The notes under the pieces were generated by a model that was given only the letters and a program-made list of their open reading frames with translations, was not told where the DNA came from and searched no databases. From positions 1 through 64,000 of the forward strand of contig NZ_MULI01000027.1 of NCBI RefSeq assembly GCF_002939385.1: 64,000 nucleotides of DNA, in the 5' to 3' direction. Position numbers and translations under genes: made by a program. Below, piece after piece: positions 50,176-58,923 of the stretch (positions within the stretch are counted from its first letter, which is position 1; each line of letters opens with the position of its first letter). The stretch comes from Streptomyces sp. MH60. GTDB lineage: Bacteria > Actinomycetota > Actinomycetes > Streptomycetales > Streptomycetaceae.

Positions 50176-50949
50176 ATGGACACCATGACGCTCTGGCACC
50201 TCACCGGCTGGGAATTCGCCGCCCTCGCCTTCGCGGCCCTGCTCGTCGGCTTCTCCAAGACCGCGGTGAGCGGGGCCAACACGGTCAGCCTCGCGATCTT
50301 CGCGGCGGTCCTGCCCGCCCGCGCCTCCACCGGCATCCTGCTGCCGATCCTGATCGCCGGTGACATCCTGGCCGTCCTCACCTACCGGCGCCACGCGCAC
50401 TGGCCCACCCTGTGGCGGCTGTTCCCGGCGGTCGGGGTGGGCGTGGTGGTCGGCACCGTGTTCCTGGTGTGGGCCGACGACGCGGTCGTGCGCACGTCGA
50501 TCGGCGCGATCCTGCTCCTCATGGCCGGGGTGACGGTGTGGCGCCGGCGGCAGGCCGACGCCGCCGAGCAACCGGACGAGGTCACCTCGCGCGCCGGCCG
50601 GGTGAAGGCCCGCTCGTACGGAGTCCTGGGCGGCTTCACCACGATGGTCGCCAACGCGGGCGGCCCGGTGATGTCGCTGTACCTGCTCTCCGCGGGGTTC
50701 CGGAAACTCGGCTTCCTGGGCACGTCGGCGTTCTTCTTCCTGATCGTCAACGTCTCCAAGCTGCCCTTCAGCGCGGGCCTCGGCCTGATCGACGGCCACT
50801 CGCTGCTGCTCGACGCGGCGCTGGTCGTCTTCGTGGTGCCCGGCGCCTTGCTCGGCAAATGGGCCGTGAACCGCATCAACCAACGCCTGTTCGAGCGTCT
50901 GGTGATCGCGGCGACGGTGGTGGGCGGTCTTCAGCTCCTGCTCGCCTGA
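50176..50949 (+). CDS. TauE/SafE-family sulfite/organosulfonate exporter
   Basis: A 257-aa membrane protein with about eight helices. The N-terminal LLVGFSKTAVSGANTVSLAIFAAVLPARASTGILLPI and the second-half YGVLGGFTTMVANAGGPVMSLYLLSAG are the two inverted TauE/SafE repeats. It exports small sulfur-containing anions or similar. Its last 74 bp overlap the end of the convergent MFS gene. Confidence 0.92.
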   Translation: MDTMTLWHLTGWEFAALAFAALLVGFSKTAVSGANTVSLAIFAAVLPARASTGILLPILIAGDILAVLTYRRHAHWPTLWRLFPAVGVGVVVGTVFLVWADDAVVRTSIGAILLLMAGVTVWRRRQADAAEQPDEVTSRAGRVKARSYGVLGGFTTMVANAGGPVMSLYLLSAGFRKLGFLGTSAFFFLIVNVSKLPFSAGLGLIDGHSLLLDAALVVFVVPGALLGKWAVNRINQRLFERLVIAATVVGGLQLLLA

Positions 50950-52996
50950 CGCGTTCCGGGAGACCGCTGCTGAGGTCCTCCACCAGCAGCCGCTTGGCGA
51001 TGGCGTCGACGGCGGCGCGCAGCTCCGCGTCCGTGGGGCGGCCGATGTCCCGCTCCACCCGGTCCTCCAGCCAGGTCGCCCAGGCCCGGCCGATCACCAG
51101 CGCCTCGCGGGCCCCCGCGTCGGTGTGGGAGAGCAGGGAGCCGTGGCGGGTCAGGAACCCCTCCTCCACCATCCGGTCGAAGACCGGCAGCAGCACCTCC
51201 GGCGGGAGCCGGCGGCGGGCGGCGATCAGGCCGAGGCTGGCGTGCCCGACCAGCCGCGTGAACAGGTCCACCTGCATCACCGCCCAGGCGCCGGCGACGT
51301 CCAGCCGGGTGTCGCTGTCCGCGACGATCCGGCGCGCGGTGTCCAGTTCCGTACCGCCGATGATCTTCCCGACGGAAGCCTCCAGCGTCCGCCTGCTGTT
51401 GGCGTCGTGCGGTGAGGCGAAGCCCTCGCCCATGTCCGTGGAGCCCGCGCGGGCGCTGTCGCGCAGCTGGACCTGCTTGAGGAACAGGGCGACGACGAAG
51501 CCCAGGACCGCGACCGGCACCGTCCACAGGAACACGGTCTGGATGGTGTCCGCGTACGCGCCGACGATCGGCGCCGACGCCGGGGGCGGCAACCGGTGCA
51601 CGCCCTCCGGACTGGTCGACGCCCTGGCGATCACCGACGGGTCGGCGGCCCCGGTGCGGGCCGCCGCCGTGACGCCGTCACGCAGGTTGGGGCCGAGCGC
51701 GTTGGCGTAGATCGTGCCGAACACGGCGGTGCCGAAGGAACTGCCCAGCGTGCGGAAGAAGGTGACGCCGGAGGTCGCGGTGCCGAGGTCGGCGTATTCG
51801 ACGGTGTTCTGCACGGCGATGGTCAGCACCTGCATGGACAGGCCGATCCCCGTGCCGAGGACGAACATGTACAGCGATTCGAGCCCCGCGCCCGTGGCCG
51901 GACCCATCAGCGACATCAGGTACAGGCCGACGCCCATCACCAGCGTGCCCGCGATCGGGAACAGCCGGTAGCGGCCCGTCTTGCTGACCACGTTGCCGCT
52001 GAACACCGAGGCGATCAGCAGCCCCGCCACCATCGGCAGCGTCCGCACCCCGGAGACGGTGGCCGAGTCCCCGTCCACGTACTGCAGATACGTCGGCAGG
52101 TACGTCAGCGCGCCCAGCATGGCGAAGCCGACGATGAAGCTGAGGATCGAGCAGACCGTGAACACCGGGTTGGAGAACAGCCGCATCGGCAGCATCGGTT
52201 CGGCCGCCCGGGTCTCCACCCAGCAGAACAGGCCGAGCGCGATCAGCCCGCCCGCGAACAGGCCGATGATCACGGCCGAGCCCCACGCGTACTGGTTGCC
52301 GCCCCAGCTGGTCGCCAGGATCAGCGCGCTGGCGCCGACCGCGACCAGCGCGATGCCCAGGTAGTCGATGACGGGACGGGCCGCCGACTTCACCACCGGG
52401 ATGGTGCGGGCGGCGGCGATCACGACGACGACCGCGATGGGCACGTTGACGTAGAAGGCCCAGCGCCAGGACAGGTGGTCGGTGAACAGCCCGCCCAGCA
52501 GCGGCCCGATGACGGTCGCGACCCCGAACACCGCGCCGATCGCGCCCTGGTACTTGCCCCGCTCCCGCAGCGGGATGACGTCCGCGATCAGCGCCATCGA
52601 CGTCACCATCAGGCCGCCCGCGCCGACGCCCTGCACCGCCCGCCAGAGGATCAGCAGCGGCATGTTCGTCGCGAGCCCGCACAGGAACGAGCCGGTGATG
52701 AACACGACCGCGGACACCTGGAAGACCACCTTGCGGCCGAACAGGTCACCGAACTTGCCGACCAGGACCGTCGCCACGGTCTCCGCGAGCAGGTACGAGG
52801 TCACCACCCACGACATGTGTTCGGCACCGCCCAGGTCCGACACGATCGTGGGCAGCGCGGTGCCCACGATCGTCTGGTCCAGGGCCGCGAGGAGCATACC
52901 GAGCATGATCGTGACGAAGACGACGTTGCGGCGCCGCCGGTCCAGCACGGGCGGCTGGGAGGCGGCGGTCCGCGGCGATTCCTCGGCGACTGTCAC
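50876..52996 (-). CDS. MFS drug exporter, DHA2 (EmrB/QacA) family with C-terminal MarR-like extension
   Basis: About 706 aa. Residues 1-520 form a 14-helix DHA2 exporter (LDQTIVGTALPTIVSDLGG; WRAVQGVGAGGLMVTSMALI; antiporter motif C IGAVFGVATVIGPLLGGLF). A cytoplasmic domain of roughly 160 residues follows (GRRTLEASVGKI to the end). Its helical content and the HASLGLIAARRRLPPEVLLPVFDRMVEEGFLTRHG stretch resemble a winged-helix module. The start is uncertain: GTG 52996 gives a family-like N terminus, while GTG 53020 is eight residues longer. Likely a multidrug exporter. Confidence 0.88.
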   Translation of the reverse strand: MTVAEESPRTAASQPPVLDRRRRNVVFVTIMLGMLLAALDQTIVGTALPTIVSDLGGAEHMSWVVTSYLLAETVATVLVGKFGDLFGRKVVFQVSAVVFITGSFLCGLATNMPLLILWRAVQGVGAGGLMVTSMALIADVIPLRERGKYQGAIGAVFGVATVIGPLLGGLFTDHLSWRWAFYVNVPIAVVVVIAAARTIPVVKSAARPVIDYLGIALVAVGASALILATSWGGNQYAWGSAVIIGLFAGGLIALGLFCWVETRAAEPMLPMRLFSNPVFTVCSILSFIVGFAMLGALTYLPTYLQYVDGDSATVSGVRTLPMVAGLLIASVFSGNVVSKTGRYRLFPIAGTLVMGVGLYLMSLMGPATGAGLESLYMFVLGTGIGLSMQVLTIAVQNTVEYADLGTATSGVTFFRTLGSSFGTAVFGTIYANALGPNLRDGVTAAARTGAADPSVIARASTSPEGVHRLPPPASAPIVGAYADTIQTVFLWTVPVAVLGFVVALFLKQVQLRDSARAGSTDMGEGFASPHDANSRRTLEASVGKIIGGTELDTARRIVADSDTRLDVAGAWAVMQVDLFTRLVGHASLGLIAARRRLPPEVLLPVFDRMVEEGFLTRHGSLLSHTDAGAREALVIGRAWATWLEDRVERDIGRPTDAELRAAVDAIAKRLLVEDLSSGLPERVRRAGAEDRPPPSPRSPDARTGVG

Positions 52997-53084
52997 ACGG
53001 TCACGATCACACCCGTGCACCGGCCACGCATGCGGGGACGGTCCGCCCGGGTGTGCCCAGAGGACCCGGTCGGGACCGGCCCGG

Positions 53085-53858
53085 TCAGCGGTCGCCGGGG
53101 TTGCGCCGCAGCAGGTACGTGTCCATGATCCAGCCCTTGCGCTCCCGCGCCTCGGCGCGCAGCCGCTCGATGCGGGGCGCGGCCTCGGCGATCGGGCCGG
53201 AGTCGAGGATCTCGTCCGGGGTGCCCAGGTAGGCGCCCCAGTAGATGTCGATGTCCTGGTCCGCGTACTGCCGGAAGGTCTGGTGGGCGTCGAGCATCAC
53301 GACGACGTCGTCCGCGTCCTCGGGGAAGCCCTCGGCGAGCCGCCGCCCCGTGGTGATCTGCACCGGGCGCGCCACCCGGTTCAGCCCGGTCCGGTGCCGG
53401 GCGACGAGGGAGGAGACGCTGCTGATGCCGGGCACCACGTCGTACTCGAACGCCACCGAGCCGCGCTCCAGGATCTCCTCCAGGATGCCCAGCGTGCTGT
53501 CGTAGAGCGCCGGGTCGCCCCACACCAGGAACGCGCCGCTCTCGTCCTCGCCCAGCTCCTCGGCGATCAGCCGCTCGTAGATGCCCGCGCGGGCACTGCG
53601 CCAGTCCCCGACCGCGGGGGAGTACGCCGCCCCGCCCGCGCCGCGGTCCCGCTCGGGGTCGCGCGCCTCGACGACCCGGTACGCCCCCTCCGGTATGTGC
53701 GTCTCCAGCATGTCCCGGCGCAGCCGCACCAGGTCGGCCTTGGCCTCGCCCTTGTCCAGGACGAAGAACACGTCCGTGCTCCGCAGCGCCGCGACTGCCT
53801 GGAGCGTCAGCTGGTCGGGGTCGCCCGCGCCGATTCCGATCACATGAATGGTCCGCAC
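53085..53858 (-). CDS. cobF: Precorrin-6A synthase (deacetylating)
   Basis: A 257-aa SAM-dependent tetrapyrrole methyltransferase. Family motifs: HVIGIGAGDPDQLTLQAVAAL at the N terminus, FLVWGDPALYDSTLGILEEI, and VVPGISSVSSLVARHRTGLNRV. This is CobF of aerobic cobalamin synthesis, which methylates C-1 of precorrin-5 with loss of acetate. It is alone here, away from other cob genes. The start is GTG. Confidence 0.94.
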   Translation of the reverse strand: MRTIHVIGIGAGDPDQLTLQAVAALRSTDVFFVLDKGEAKADLVRLRRDMLETHIPEGAYRVVEARDPERDRGAGGAAYSPAVGDWRSARAGIYERLIAEELGEDESGAFLVWGDPALYDSTLGILEEILERGSVAFEYDVVPGISSVSSLVARHRTGLNRVARPVQITTGRRLAEGFPEDADDVVVMLDAHQTFRQYADQDIDIYWGAYLGTPDEILDSGPIAEAAPRIERLRAEARERKGWIMDTYLLRRNPGDR

Positions 53859-53917
53859 GCCACGAGTCTGCCGTACGCCTCCGACAACGCCCCGGCCGGG
53901 CTGCCCCGGCTGCGGGT

Positions 53918-54454
53918 TCAGCCCCGCAGCCGGGGCGCCCGCGCCGCCGCGTCCACGGTCCCGCCGCCCTCCACCTCACCGGCCAGCTCCCGGGCCCACC
54001 CGGCGACCGCCCCCAGATCCATCCCGTACGGCCGCTTCCGCCCGGCCGATGCCGCCCACTCGGTCACGGCGCCCGCCCCGCGCCGCAGCAGCCTGGCCCC
54101 GCCGGTGACATTGCCGCGCGCGGAGTGCGTGAGGCCGACGGCCAGCTGGGCCATGCCCCGCCACAGCTCCCGCTCCTCGTCGGGCCCCGACTTCCAGGCG
54201 TCCTCGAAGACCTCGTGCGCGTGGAACGGCTTCCCGCCGTCCAGCAGCCGCTGCGCCTCGGCGACGGTCTCCTCCGGGGCCCGTACGACGCCCTCGGGCT
54301 GGCGGTCCACACCGTCCGCGCCGTACGGCAGCGGGCGTCCGAGCCCGTCCCGGGGCCGGGCGTTGCGCGCCCGGCCCTCGTCGTCACGGTCCCGCCCCTC
54401 CGCCGGGCGGTCGGAGGCGGTGCGGTCCACGGGGTTGTCGGCAGGGCTGTCCAT
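53918..54454 (-). CDS. DUF309 family protein
   Basis: 178 aa. The DUF309 core is in the second half: LLDGGKPFHAHEVFEDAWKSGPDEERELWRGMAQLAVGLTHSARGN. The N-terminal 60 residues are charged and probably unstructured. These small helical proteins have no defined function. The ATG at 54454 is the first of a family-like product. It diverges from the downstream tRNA. Confidence 0.88.
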   Translation of the reverse strand: MDSPADNPVDRTASDRPAEGRDRDDEGRARNARPRDGLGRPLPYGADGVDRQPEGVVRAPEETVAEAQRLLDGGKPFHAHEVFEDAWKSGPDEERELWRGMAQLAVGLTHSARGNVTGGARLLRRGAGAVTEWAASAGRKRPYGMDLGAVAGWARELAGEVEGGGTVDAAARAPRLRG

Positions 54455-54483
54455 GGGACCGATTGTCCCTCGCCGACGCCCGC

Positions 54484-54513
54484 TTAGGCGTCGCCCGGTG
54501 TGTGGGGTAAAGT
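54484..54513 (+). promoter_or_regulatory. Candidate promoter of tRNA-Pro copy 2
   Basis: TTAGGC at 54484-54489 and TAAAGT at 54508-54513 with an 18-bp spacer, 41 bp upstream of the mature tRNA. The -10 is convincing, the -35 weak. Confidence 0.4.
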
Positions 54514-54554
54514 GCTGTCCGCGTGATCGCGCGGTACACCGCGCGTGAGCACAC

Positions 54555-54628
<74 letters not shown>

Positions 54629-54636
54629 CGGTGTGG

Positions 54637-54674
54637 AGGGCCTGCACGGACGGGAGTCCGTGGGGGCCCTTTTC
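54637..54674 (+). terminator. Rho-independent terminator of tRNA-Pro copy 2
   Basis: Stem agggcctgcacggac / gtccgtgggggccct (13 of 15 pairs) around the loop ggga, running directly into TTTT. It lies 8 bp after the tRNA. Confidence 0.88.
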
Positions 54675-54699
54675 TCGTGCTGTCGCCGCCTCCCGGCGG

Positions 54700-55122
54700 T
54701 CAGTCCCGCGGTCGTGCGCCCGCGGTGACGAGCAGGTCCATCGTCTCCGGGTACGGTCCCTTCGACGCCCAGTCCAGTGGTGCCCGGCCGGTGCCGTGGT
54801 CCTCGCGCAGGTTCGGGTCGGCGCCGTGTTCGAGGAGTGCGCGGACGGCCTCCGTGTGGCCCCAGCAGGCAGCCCCGCACAGTGGTGTGCCCTCCGAGCC
54901 GATCCCGCTCTCCGTGTCGGGCCGGGCTCCGGCGGCCAGCAGGACGCGGACGATGTCGGCGGCCCCGTTCACGGACGCCACGTACAGCGGGGTGCTCCCG
55001 GTCGGGTCCGCCGTCTCGGCCGGTGCTCCGGCGCGCAGCGCGGACCGCACCCGCGACAGGTCGCCGACGAGCGCGGCGTCGACGAGACGCCGGGACAGTC
55101 TCTTGTGCTTTCGCCTGTTCAC
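54700..55122 (-). CDS. Ankyrin-repeat protein
   Basis: 140 aa with a basic N terminus and four ankyrin repeats (LVDAALVGDLSRVRSALRAGA; GSTPLYVASVNGAADIVRVLLAAGA; GTPLCGAACWGHTEAVRALLEHGADPN; RAPLDWASKGPYPETMDLLVTAGA). It has no signal peptide or enzymatic domain and is likely a small protein-binding scaffold. It diverges from the aldo/keto reductase and may share its promoter region. Confidence 0.92.
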   Translation of the reverse strand: MNRRKHKRLSRRLVDAALVGDLSRVRSALRAGAPAETADPTGSTPLYVASVNGAADIVRVLLAAGARPDTESGIGSEGTPLCGAACWGHTEAVRALLEHGADPNLREDHGTGRAPLDWASKGPYPETMDLLVTAGARPRD

Positions 55123-55144
55123 GCGAGCCGAGATTACGTGGCGC

Positions 55145-55175
55145 TTGACTTGAAGCGCACTTCAAATTGAAGACT
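55145..55175 (+). promoter_or_regulatory. MerR-type promoter with dyad operator, upstream of the aldo/keto reductase
   Basis: TTGACT (55145-55150) and AAGACT (55170-55175) are separated by 19 bp, the long spacer typical of MerR-activated promoters. The spacer region carries ttgaagcgcacttcaa, a perfect 6-4-6 dyad (55150-55165), and an overlapping cttcaaattgaag (55160-55172). No merR gene is present in the window. Confidence 0.7.
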
Positions 55176-55219
55176 CCCCTGCGTACCCGGACGACCGGGA
55201 ACGAATGGGGAGGATCACC

Positions 55220-56206
55220 ATGAAGTACCGCACCATAGGCGCCGATCCGGCGCACCGCCGTGAGGTGAGTGTGCTCGCGCTCGGCGCGATGCTGTTCGGC
55301 TCGCGGACCGACGAGCGGACCTCGTTCGCCGTCCTCGACCGCTATGTGGAGGCCGGCGGGAACTTCATCGACACCGCCGACAACTACGCCTTCTGGACCG
55401 ACGGCGGCCAGGGCGGCCAGAGCGAGGAACTCCTCGGGCGCTGGCGGCGCAGCCGCGGGGTCGGCGACGAGGTCGTGATCGCCACCAAACTCGGCGCGCG
55501 TCCGCTGGCACCCGGCACCCACTACACCGACAACCCGGAGGGCCTGTCGGCCAAGGTGATCCGCGAGGCCGCCGACCGCAGCCGGGAACGGCTCGGCATG
55601 GACAAGCTGGACCTGCTCTACGCGCACCTCGACGACTTCACCGTGGAGCAGCGCGAGACCGTCGAGGGGTTCGGCGCACTGGTCGCGGAGGGCACCGTCG
55701 GACTGCTCGGCGTCAGCAACCAGGCGATGTGGCGCGTCGAACGGGCCCGGGCCCTGGCCGCCGCGGCCGGACTGCCCGGCTACGAGGTGCTGCAGTACCA
55801 GCACAGCCACCTGCGCCCCCGCTTCGACGTGCCCAGCGAGTTCTCCCCGTACGGCAGCCTGGCCCACGCCGGCGCCGAACTCCTCGGCTACCTGCGGGCC
55901 GAGCGGGACCTGACCCTGGTCGCCTACTCGCCGTTGCTGGCCGGTGCCTACGTCCGCGAGGACAAGCCGCTGCCCCCGGACTACGACCATCCGGGCACCC
56001 CGGCCCGGCTCGCCGTGCTCCGCGAGGTCGCCCGGGAGACCGGGGCCACGGTCAACCAGGTCGTCCTCGCCTGGCAGATCGGCGCGGAACTGCCGATCGT
56101 GCCACTGGCCGGGGCCTCGTCGGTGGCCCAGCTGGAGGAGAACCTGGCGGCCGTGGAGCTGGAACTGACGGCGGACCAGCGTGCCCGCCTGGACGCGGTC
56201 CACTGA
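55220..56206 (+). CDS. Aldo/keto reductase
   Basis: A 328-aa AKR TIM barrel. Catalytic Asp/Tyr in GGNFIDTADNYAFW, catalytic Lys in VIATKLGARP. The His of the usual tetrad maps to LLYAHLDD (YAHLDD for VHxxD). Ser/Asn in LGVSNQAMW, and a C-terminal cofactor region IVPLAGASSVAQLEENL. It reduces carbonyls with NADPH; the substrate is unknown. ATG 55220 sits behind GGGGAGG and gives MKYRTIG; ATG 55205 is less likely. It is convergent with the GntR gene, 6 bp apart. Confidence 0.92.
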   Translation: MKYRTIGADPAHRREVSVLALGAMLFGSRTDERTSFAVLDRYVEAGGNFIDTADNYAFWTDGGQGGQSEELLGRWRRSRGVGDEVVIATKLGARPLAPGTHYTDNPEGLSAKVIREAADRSRERLGMDKLDLLYAHLDDFTVEQRETVEGFGALVAEGTVGLLGVSNQAMWRVERARALAAAAGLPGYEVLQYQHSHLRPRFDVPSEFSPYGSLAHAGAELLGYLRAERDLTLVAYSPLLAGAYVREDKPLPPDYDHPGTPARLAVLREVARETGATVNQVVLAWQIGAELPIVPLAGASSVAQLEENLAAVELELTADQRARLDAVH

Positions 56207-56212
56207 GGCCGG

Positions 56213-56998
56213 TCAGTTCCTGACCAGCAGCTGGAAGTCGAACGCGTAACGGGACGCGCGGTAGACGTGTGTCCCGTACTCGACCGGCCGTCCGGTGTCG
56301 TCGTACGCGATCCGCCGCATGGTGAGCAGCGCGGCGCCCTCCTGCTCGCCCAGGAGCCCGGCCTCCTCGCGGGAGGCGATGCGGGCGCCGACGGTCTGGC
56401 GGGCGCTGTGCAGGGTGATGCCACGGGAGCGCATCATCCGGTACAAACCGGTCGACTCCAGGCGGGCGTCGTCGAGTTCCAGCAGGCCCGCCGGGAGGTG
56501 GTTGCACAGCATCGCCACCGGCTGCCCGTGGGTGAGGCGCAGCCGCTCCAGGACGGCGACCTCGGTGCCCTCCGGGACGCCGAGGGCCGCCGCGACCTCG
56601 GCGGTGGCCGGGACGCGCTCGTTGCGCACCACCCGGGTGCCGGGGCCCTGCCCGGCCGCCTCCAGGTCGTCGTAGAGGCTGCTCAGTTCCAGCGGACGCT
56701 TGACCTGGCTGTGCACCACCTGGGTGCCGACCCCGCGCCGCCGCACCAGGAGCCCCTTGTCGACCAGCGACTGGATCGCCTGCCGGACGGTCGGCCGGGA
56801 CAGGCCGAGGCGGACGGAGAGGTCGACCTCGTTGCCCAGCAGGTTCCCCGGCGCGAGCACGCCGTGCTCGATCGCCGCCTCCAGCTGCTGGGCCAACTGG
56901 TAGTAGAGCGGCACCGGGCTGCCGCGGTCCAGGGCGAAGTCCAGGGTGCTGATCACGGGGGCGGTCACGGCACGTGCGGGGTCGCCGGGCTTCGCCAT
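56213..56998 (-). CDS. GntR-family regulator with UTRA domain, probable regulator of inositol genes
   Basis: A 261-aa HutC-type GntR: N-terminal winged helix (PLYYQLAQQLEAAIEHGVLAPGNLLGNEVDLSVRLGLSRPTVRQAIQSLVDKGLLVRRRGVGTQVV) and a C-terminal UTRA effector-binding domain. GGGAGG lies 7 bases upstream of the ATG. It lies just downstream of iolD on the same strand, as the GntR regulator of inositol catabolism does in S. coelicolor. A half-site pair TGTA-CT-TACA at 61801-61810 is a candidate operator. Confidence 0.9.
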   Translation of the reverse strand: MAKPGDPARAVTAPVISTLDFALDRGSPVPLYYQLAQQLEAAIEHGVLAPGNLLGNEVDLSVRLGLSRPTVRQAIQSLVDKGLLVRRRGVGTQVVHSQVKRPLELSSLYDDLEAAGQGPGTRVVRNERVPATAEVAAALGVPEGTEVAVLERLRLTHGQPVAMLCNHLPAGLLELDDARLESTGLYRMMRSRGITLHSARQTVGARIASREEAGLLGEQEGAALLTMRRIAYDDTGRPVEYGTHVYRASRYAFDFQLLVRN

Positions 56999-57048
56999 GG
57001 ACGTACCTCCCTTGCGTAGGGGACGGGCTGTCGGGGGAGCCGAGAACC

Positions 57049-58923
57049 TCAGAGGTGGCGGCGTCGGTCGGCGACCGCGCGCTCGTAGGCCGCCCGCGCG
57101 TCCGTGGCGGCCTCGCGGGCCGACACCTCGGCCACCGGCACGTCCCACCACGCCTGAGCCGGGAGGGCGTCCGACGCGGGCGCCGTCTCGACGTACACAC
57201 ACGTCGGGCGGGTCGCCGCGCGGGCCGTCGACAGCGCCTCGCGCAGCTCCCGCACCGTCTTGGCGCGCAGTACGTCCATGCCGAGGCTGGCCGCGTTGGC
57301 CGCGAGGTCGACGGGGAGCGGGGCGCCGGTGAAGGAGCCGTCGGCGACGCGGTGGCGGTAGTCGGTGCCGAAGCGCTCGGCACCCACCGACTCGGACAGG
57401 CCGCCGATGGAGGCGTAGCCGTGGTTCTGGACCAGGACCAGCTTCACCGGCAGGTTCTCCTGGACCGCCGTGACGATCTCCGTGGGGTTCATCAGGTACG
57501 TGCCGTCGCCGACCAGGGCCCACACGGGGACGTCGGGCGCGGCCTGCTGGACGCCGAGCGCGGCCGGGATCTCGTAGCCCATGCAGGAGTAGCCGTACTC
57601 CAGGTGGTACTGGCGCGGGGAGCGGGCCCGCCACAGCTTGTGCAGGTCGCCGGGGAGCGAACCGGCCGCGTTGATCACCACGTCCTCGTCGCCGACGACC
57701 GCGTCCAGCGCGCCCAGCACCTGCGTCTGGGTCGGCACCGCGCCGTCGTCGTCGGCGCGGAAGGCCGCCTCGACCGTCTCGTCCCAACGGGCCTTCCCCG
57801 TGCGGTACTCGCTCTCGTACGCCGCGTCCACCCGGTGCCCGGCCAGCGCCTGCGTCAGCGCGGCGAGCCCCGAGCGGGCGTCGCACACCAGGGTGGCGGC
57901 GGCGAGCTTGTGGGCGTCGAAGGCGGTGATGTTGAGGTTCAGGAAGCGGACGCCGGGGTGCTGGAAGAGGGTGCCGGAGGCCGTGGTGAAGTCCGAGTAG
58001 CGGGTGCCGACGCCGATCACCAGGTCCGCGGTGCGGGCCAGGGAGTCGCTCACCGCGGTGCCGGTGTGGCCGATGCCGCCGAGGTCCGCCGGGTGGTCGT
58101 GGCGCAGTGCGCCCTTGCCGGCCTGGGTGGAGGCGACCGGGATGCCGGTGGCGTCCACCAGCGCCTTCAGGGCCTGTTCGGCCTCGCTGTGGTGGACGCC
58201 GCCGCCCGCCACGATCAGCGGGCGTGCGGCGGCGCGGACCGCCCGGACGGCCTCGGCCAGCTCCGCCGGGTCGGGCACGGGGCGGCGCACCCGCCAGACG
58301 CGGTCGGCGAAGAACTCCCGCGGCCAGTCGTACGCCTCCGCCTGCACGTCCTGGGGCAGTGCCAGGGTGACCGCGCCGGTCTCCGCCGGGTCGCTGAGCA
58401 CGCGCATCGCCTGGAGCGCGGAGGCGAGGAGCGCCTCGGGGCGGGTGATCCGGTCGAAGTACCGGGACACGGGCCGCAGGGCGTCGTTGACGGACACGTC
58501 GGCCTCGACCGGGTGCTCCAGCTGCTGCAGCAGCGGGTCGGCGGCGTGCGAGGCGAAGTAGTCGCCGGGCAGGAGCAGGACCGGCAGCCGGTTGACGGTG
58601 GCGAGCGCGGCGCCGGTGACCAGGTTGGTGGCGCCGGGGCCGATGGACGTCGTCACCGCCTGCGCGGAGAGGCGGTTGAGCTGCCGGGCGTGGCCGACCG
58701 CCGCGTGCACCATGGCCTGTTCGTTGCGGCCCTGGTGGTACGGCATCGCCTCGCGGTACTCGACGAGCGCCTGGCCGAGGCCGGCCACGTTGCCGTGGCC
58801 GAAGATGCCCCAGGTGCCGGCGATCAGGCGGTGCCGCACGCCGTCGCGTTCGGTGTACTGCGCGGCCAGGAAGCGCACCAGGGCCTGGGCGGTGGTCAGT
58901 CGGCGGGTGACGGCGGCGCTCAT
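57049..58923 (-). CDS. iolD: 3D-trihydroxycyclohexane-1,2-dione acylhydrolase (IolD)
   Basis: A 624-aa thiamine-diphosphate enzyme of full family length. The ThDP motif begins at VGDGTYLMNPTEIV and continues to VLVQNHG; the Glu of the activation site is in the N-terminal part (NEQAMVHAAVGHARQL region). GYSCMGYEIPAALG is characteristic. It opens the ring of 3D-trihydroxycyclohexane-1,2-dione in myo-inositol catabolism. The start overlaps the iolB stop by 4 bp. Confidence 0.96.
   Translation of the reverse strand: MSAAVTRRLTTAQALVRFLAAQYTERDGVRHRLIAGTWGIFGHGNVAGLGQALVEYREAMPYHQGRNEQAMVHAAVGHARQLNRLSAQAVTTSIGPGATNLVTGAALATVNRLPVLLLPGDYFASHAADPLLQQLEHPVEADVSVNDALRPVSRYFDRITRPEALLASALQAMRVLSDPAETGAVTLALPQDVQAEAYDWPREFFADRVWRVRRPVPDPAELAEAVRAVRAAARPLIVAGGGVHHSEAEQALKALVDATGIPVASTQAGKGALRHDHPADLGGIGHTGTAVSDSLARTADLVIGVGTRYSDFTTASGTLFQHPGVRFLNLNITAFDAHKLAAATLVCDARSGLAALTQALAGHRVDAAYESEYRTGKARWDETVEAAFRADDDGAVPTQTQVLGALDAVVGDEDVVINAAGSLPGDLHKLWRARSPRQYHLEYGYSCMGYEIPAALGVQQAAPDVPVWALVGDGTYLMNPTEIVTAVQENLPVKLVLVQNHGYASIGGLSESVGAERFGTDYRHRVADGSFTGAPLPVDLAANAASLGMDVLRAKTVRELREALSTARAATRPTCVYVETAPASDALPAQAWWDVPVAEVSAREAATDARAAYERAVADRRRHL

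Noticed and set aside
54677..55153. Plus-strand frames opposite the ankyrin gene
   Set aside because: The minus strand encodes four clear ankyrin repeats; the plus-strand products have no features.
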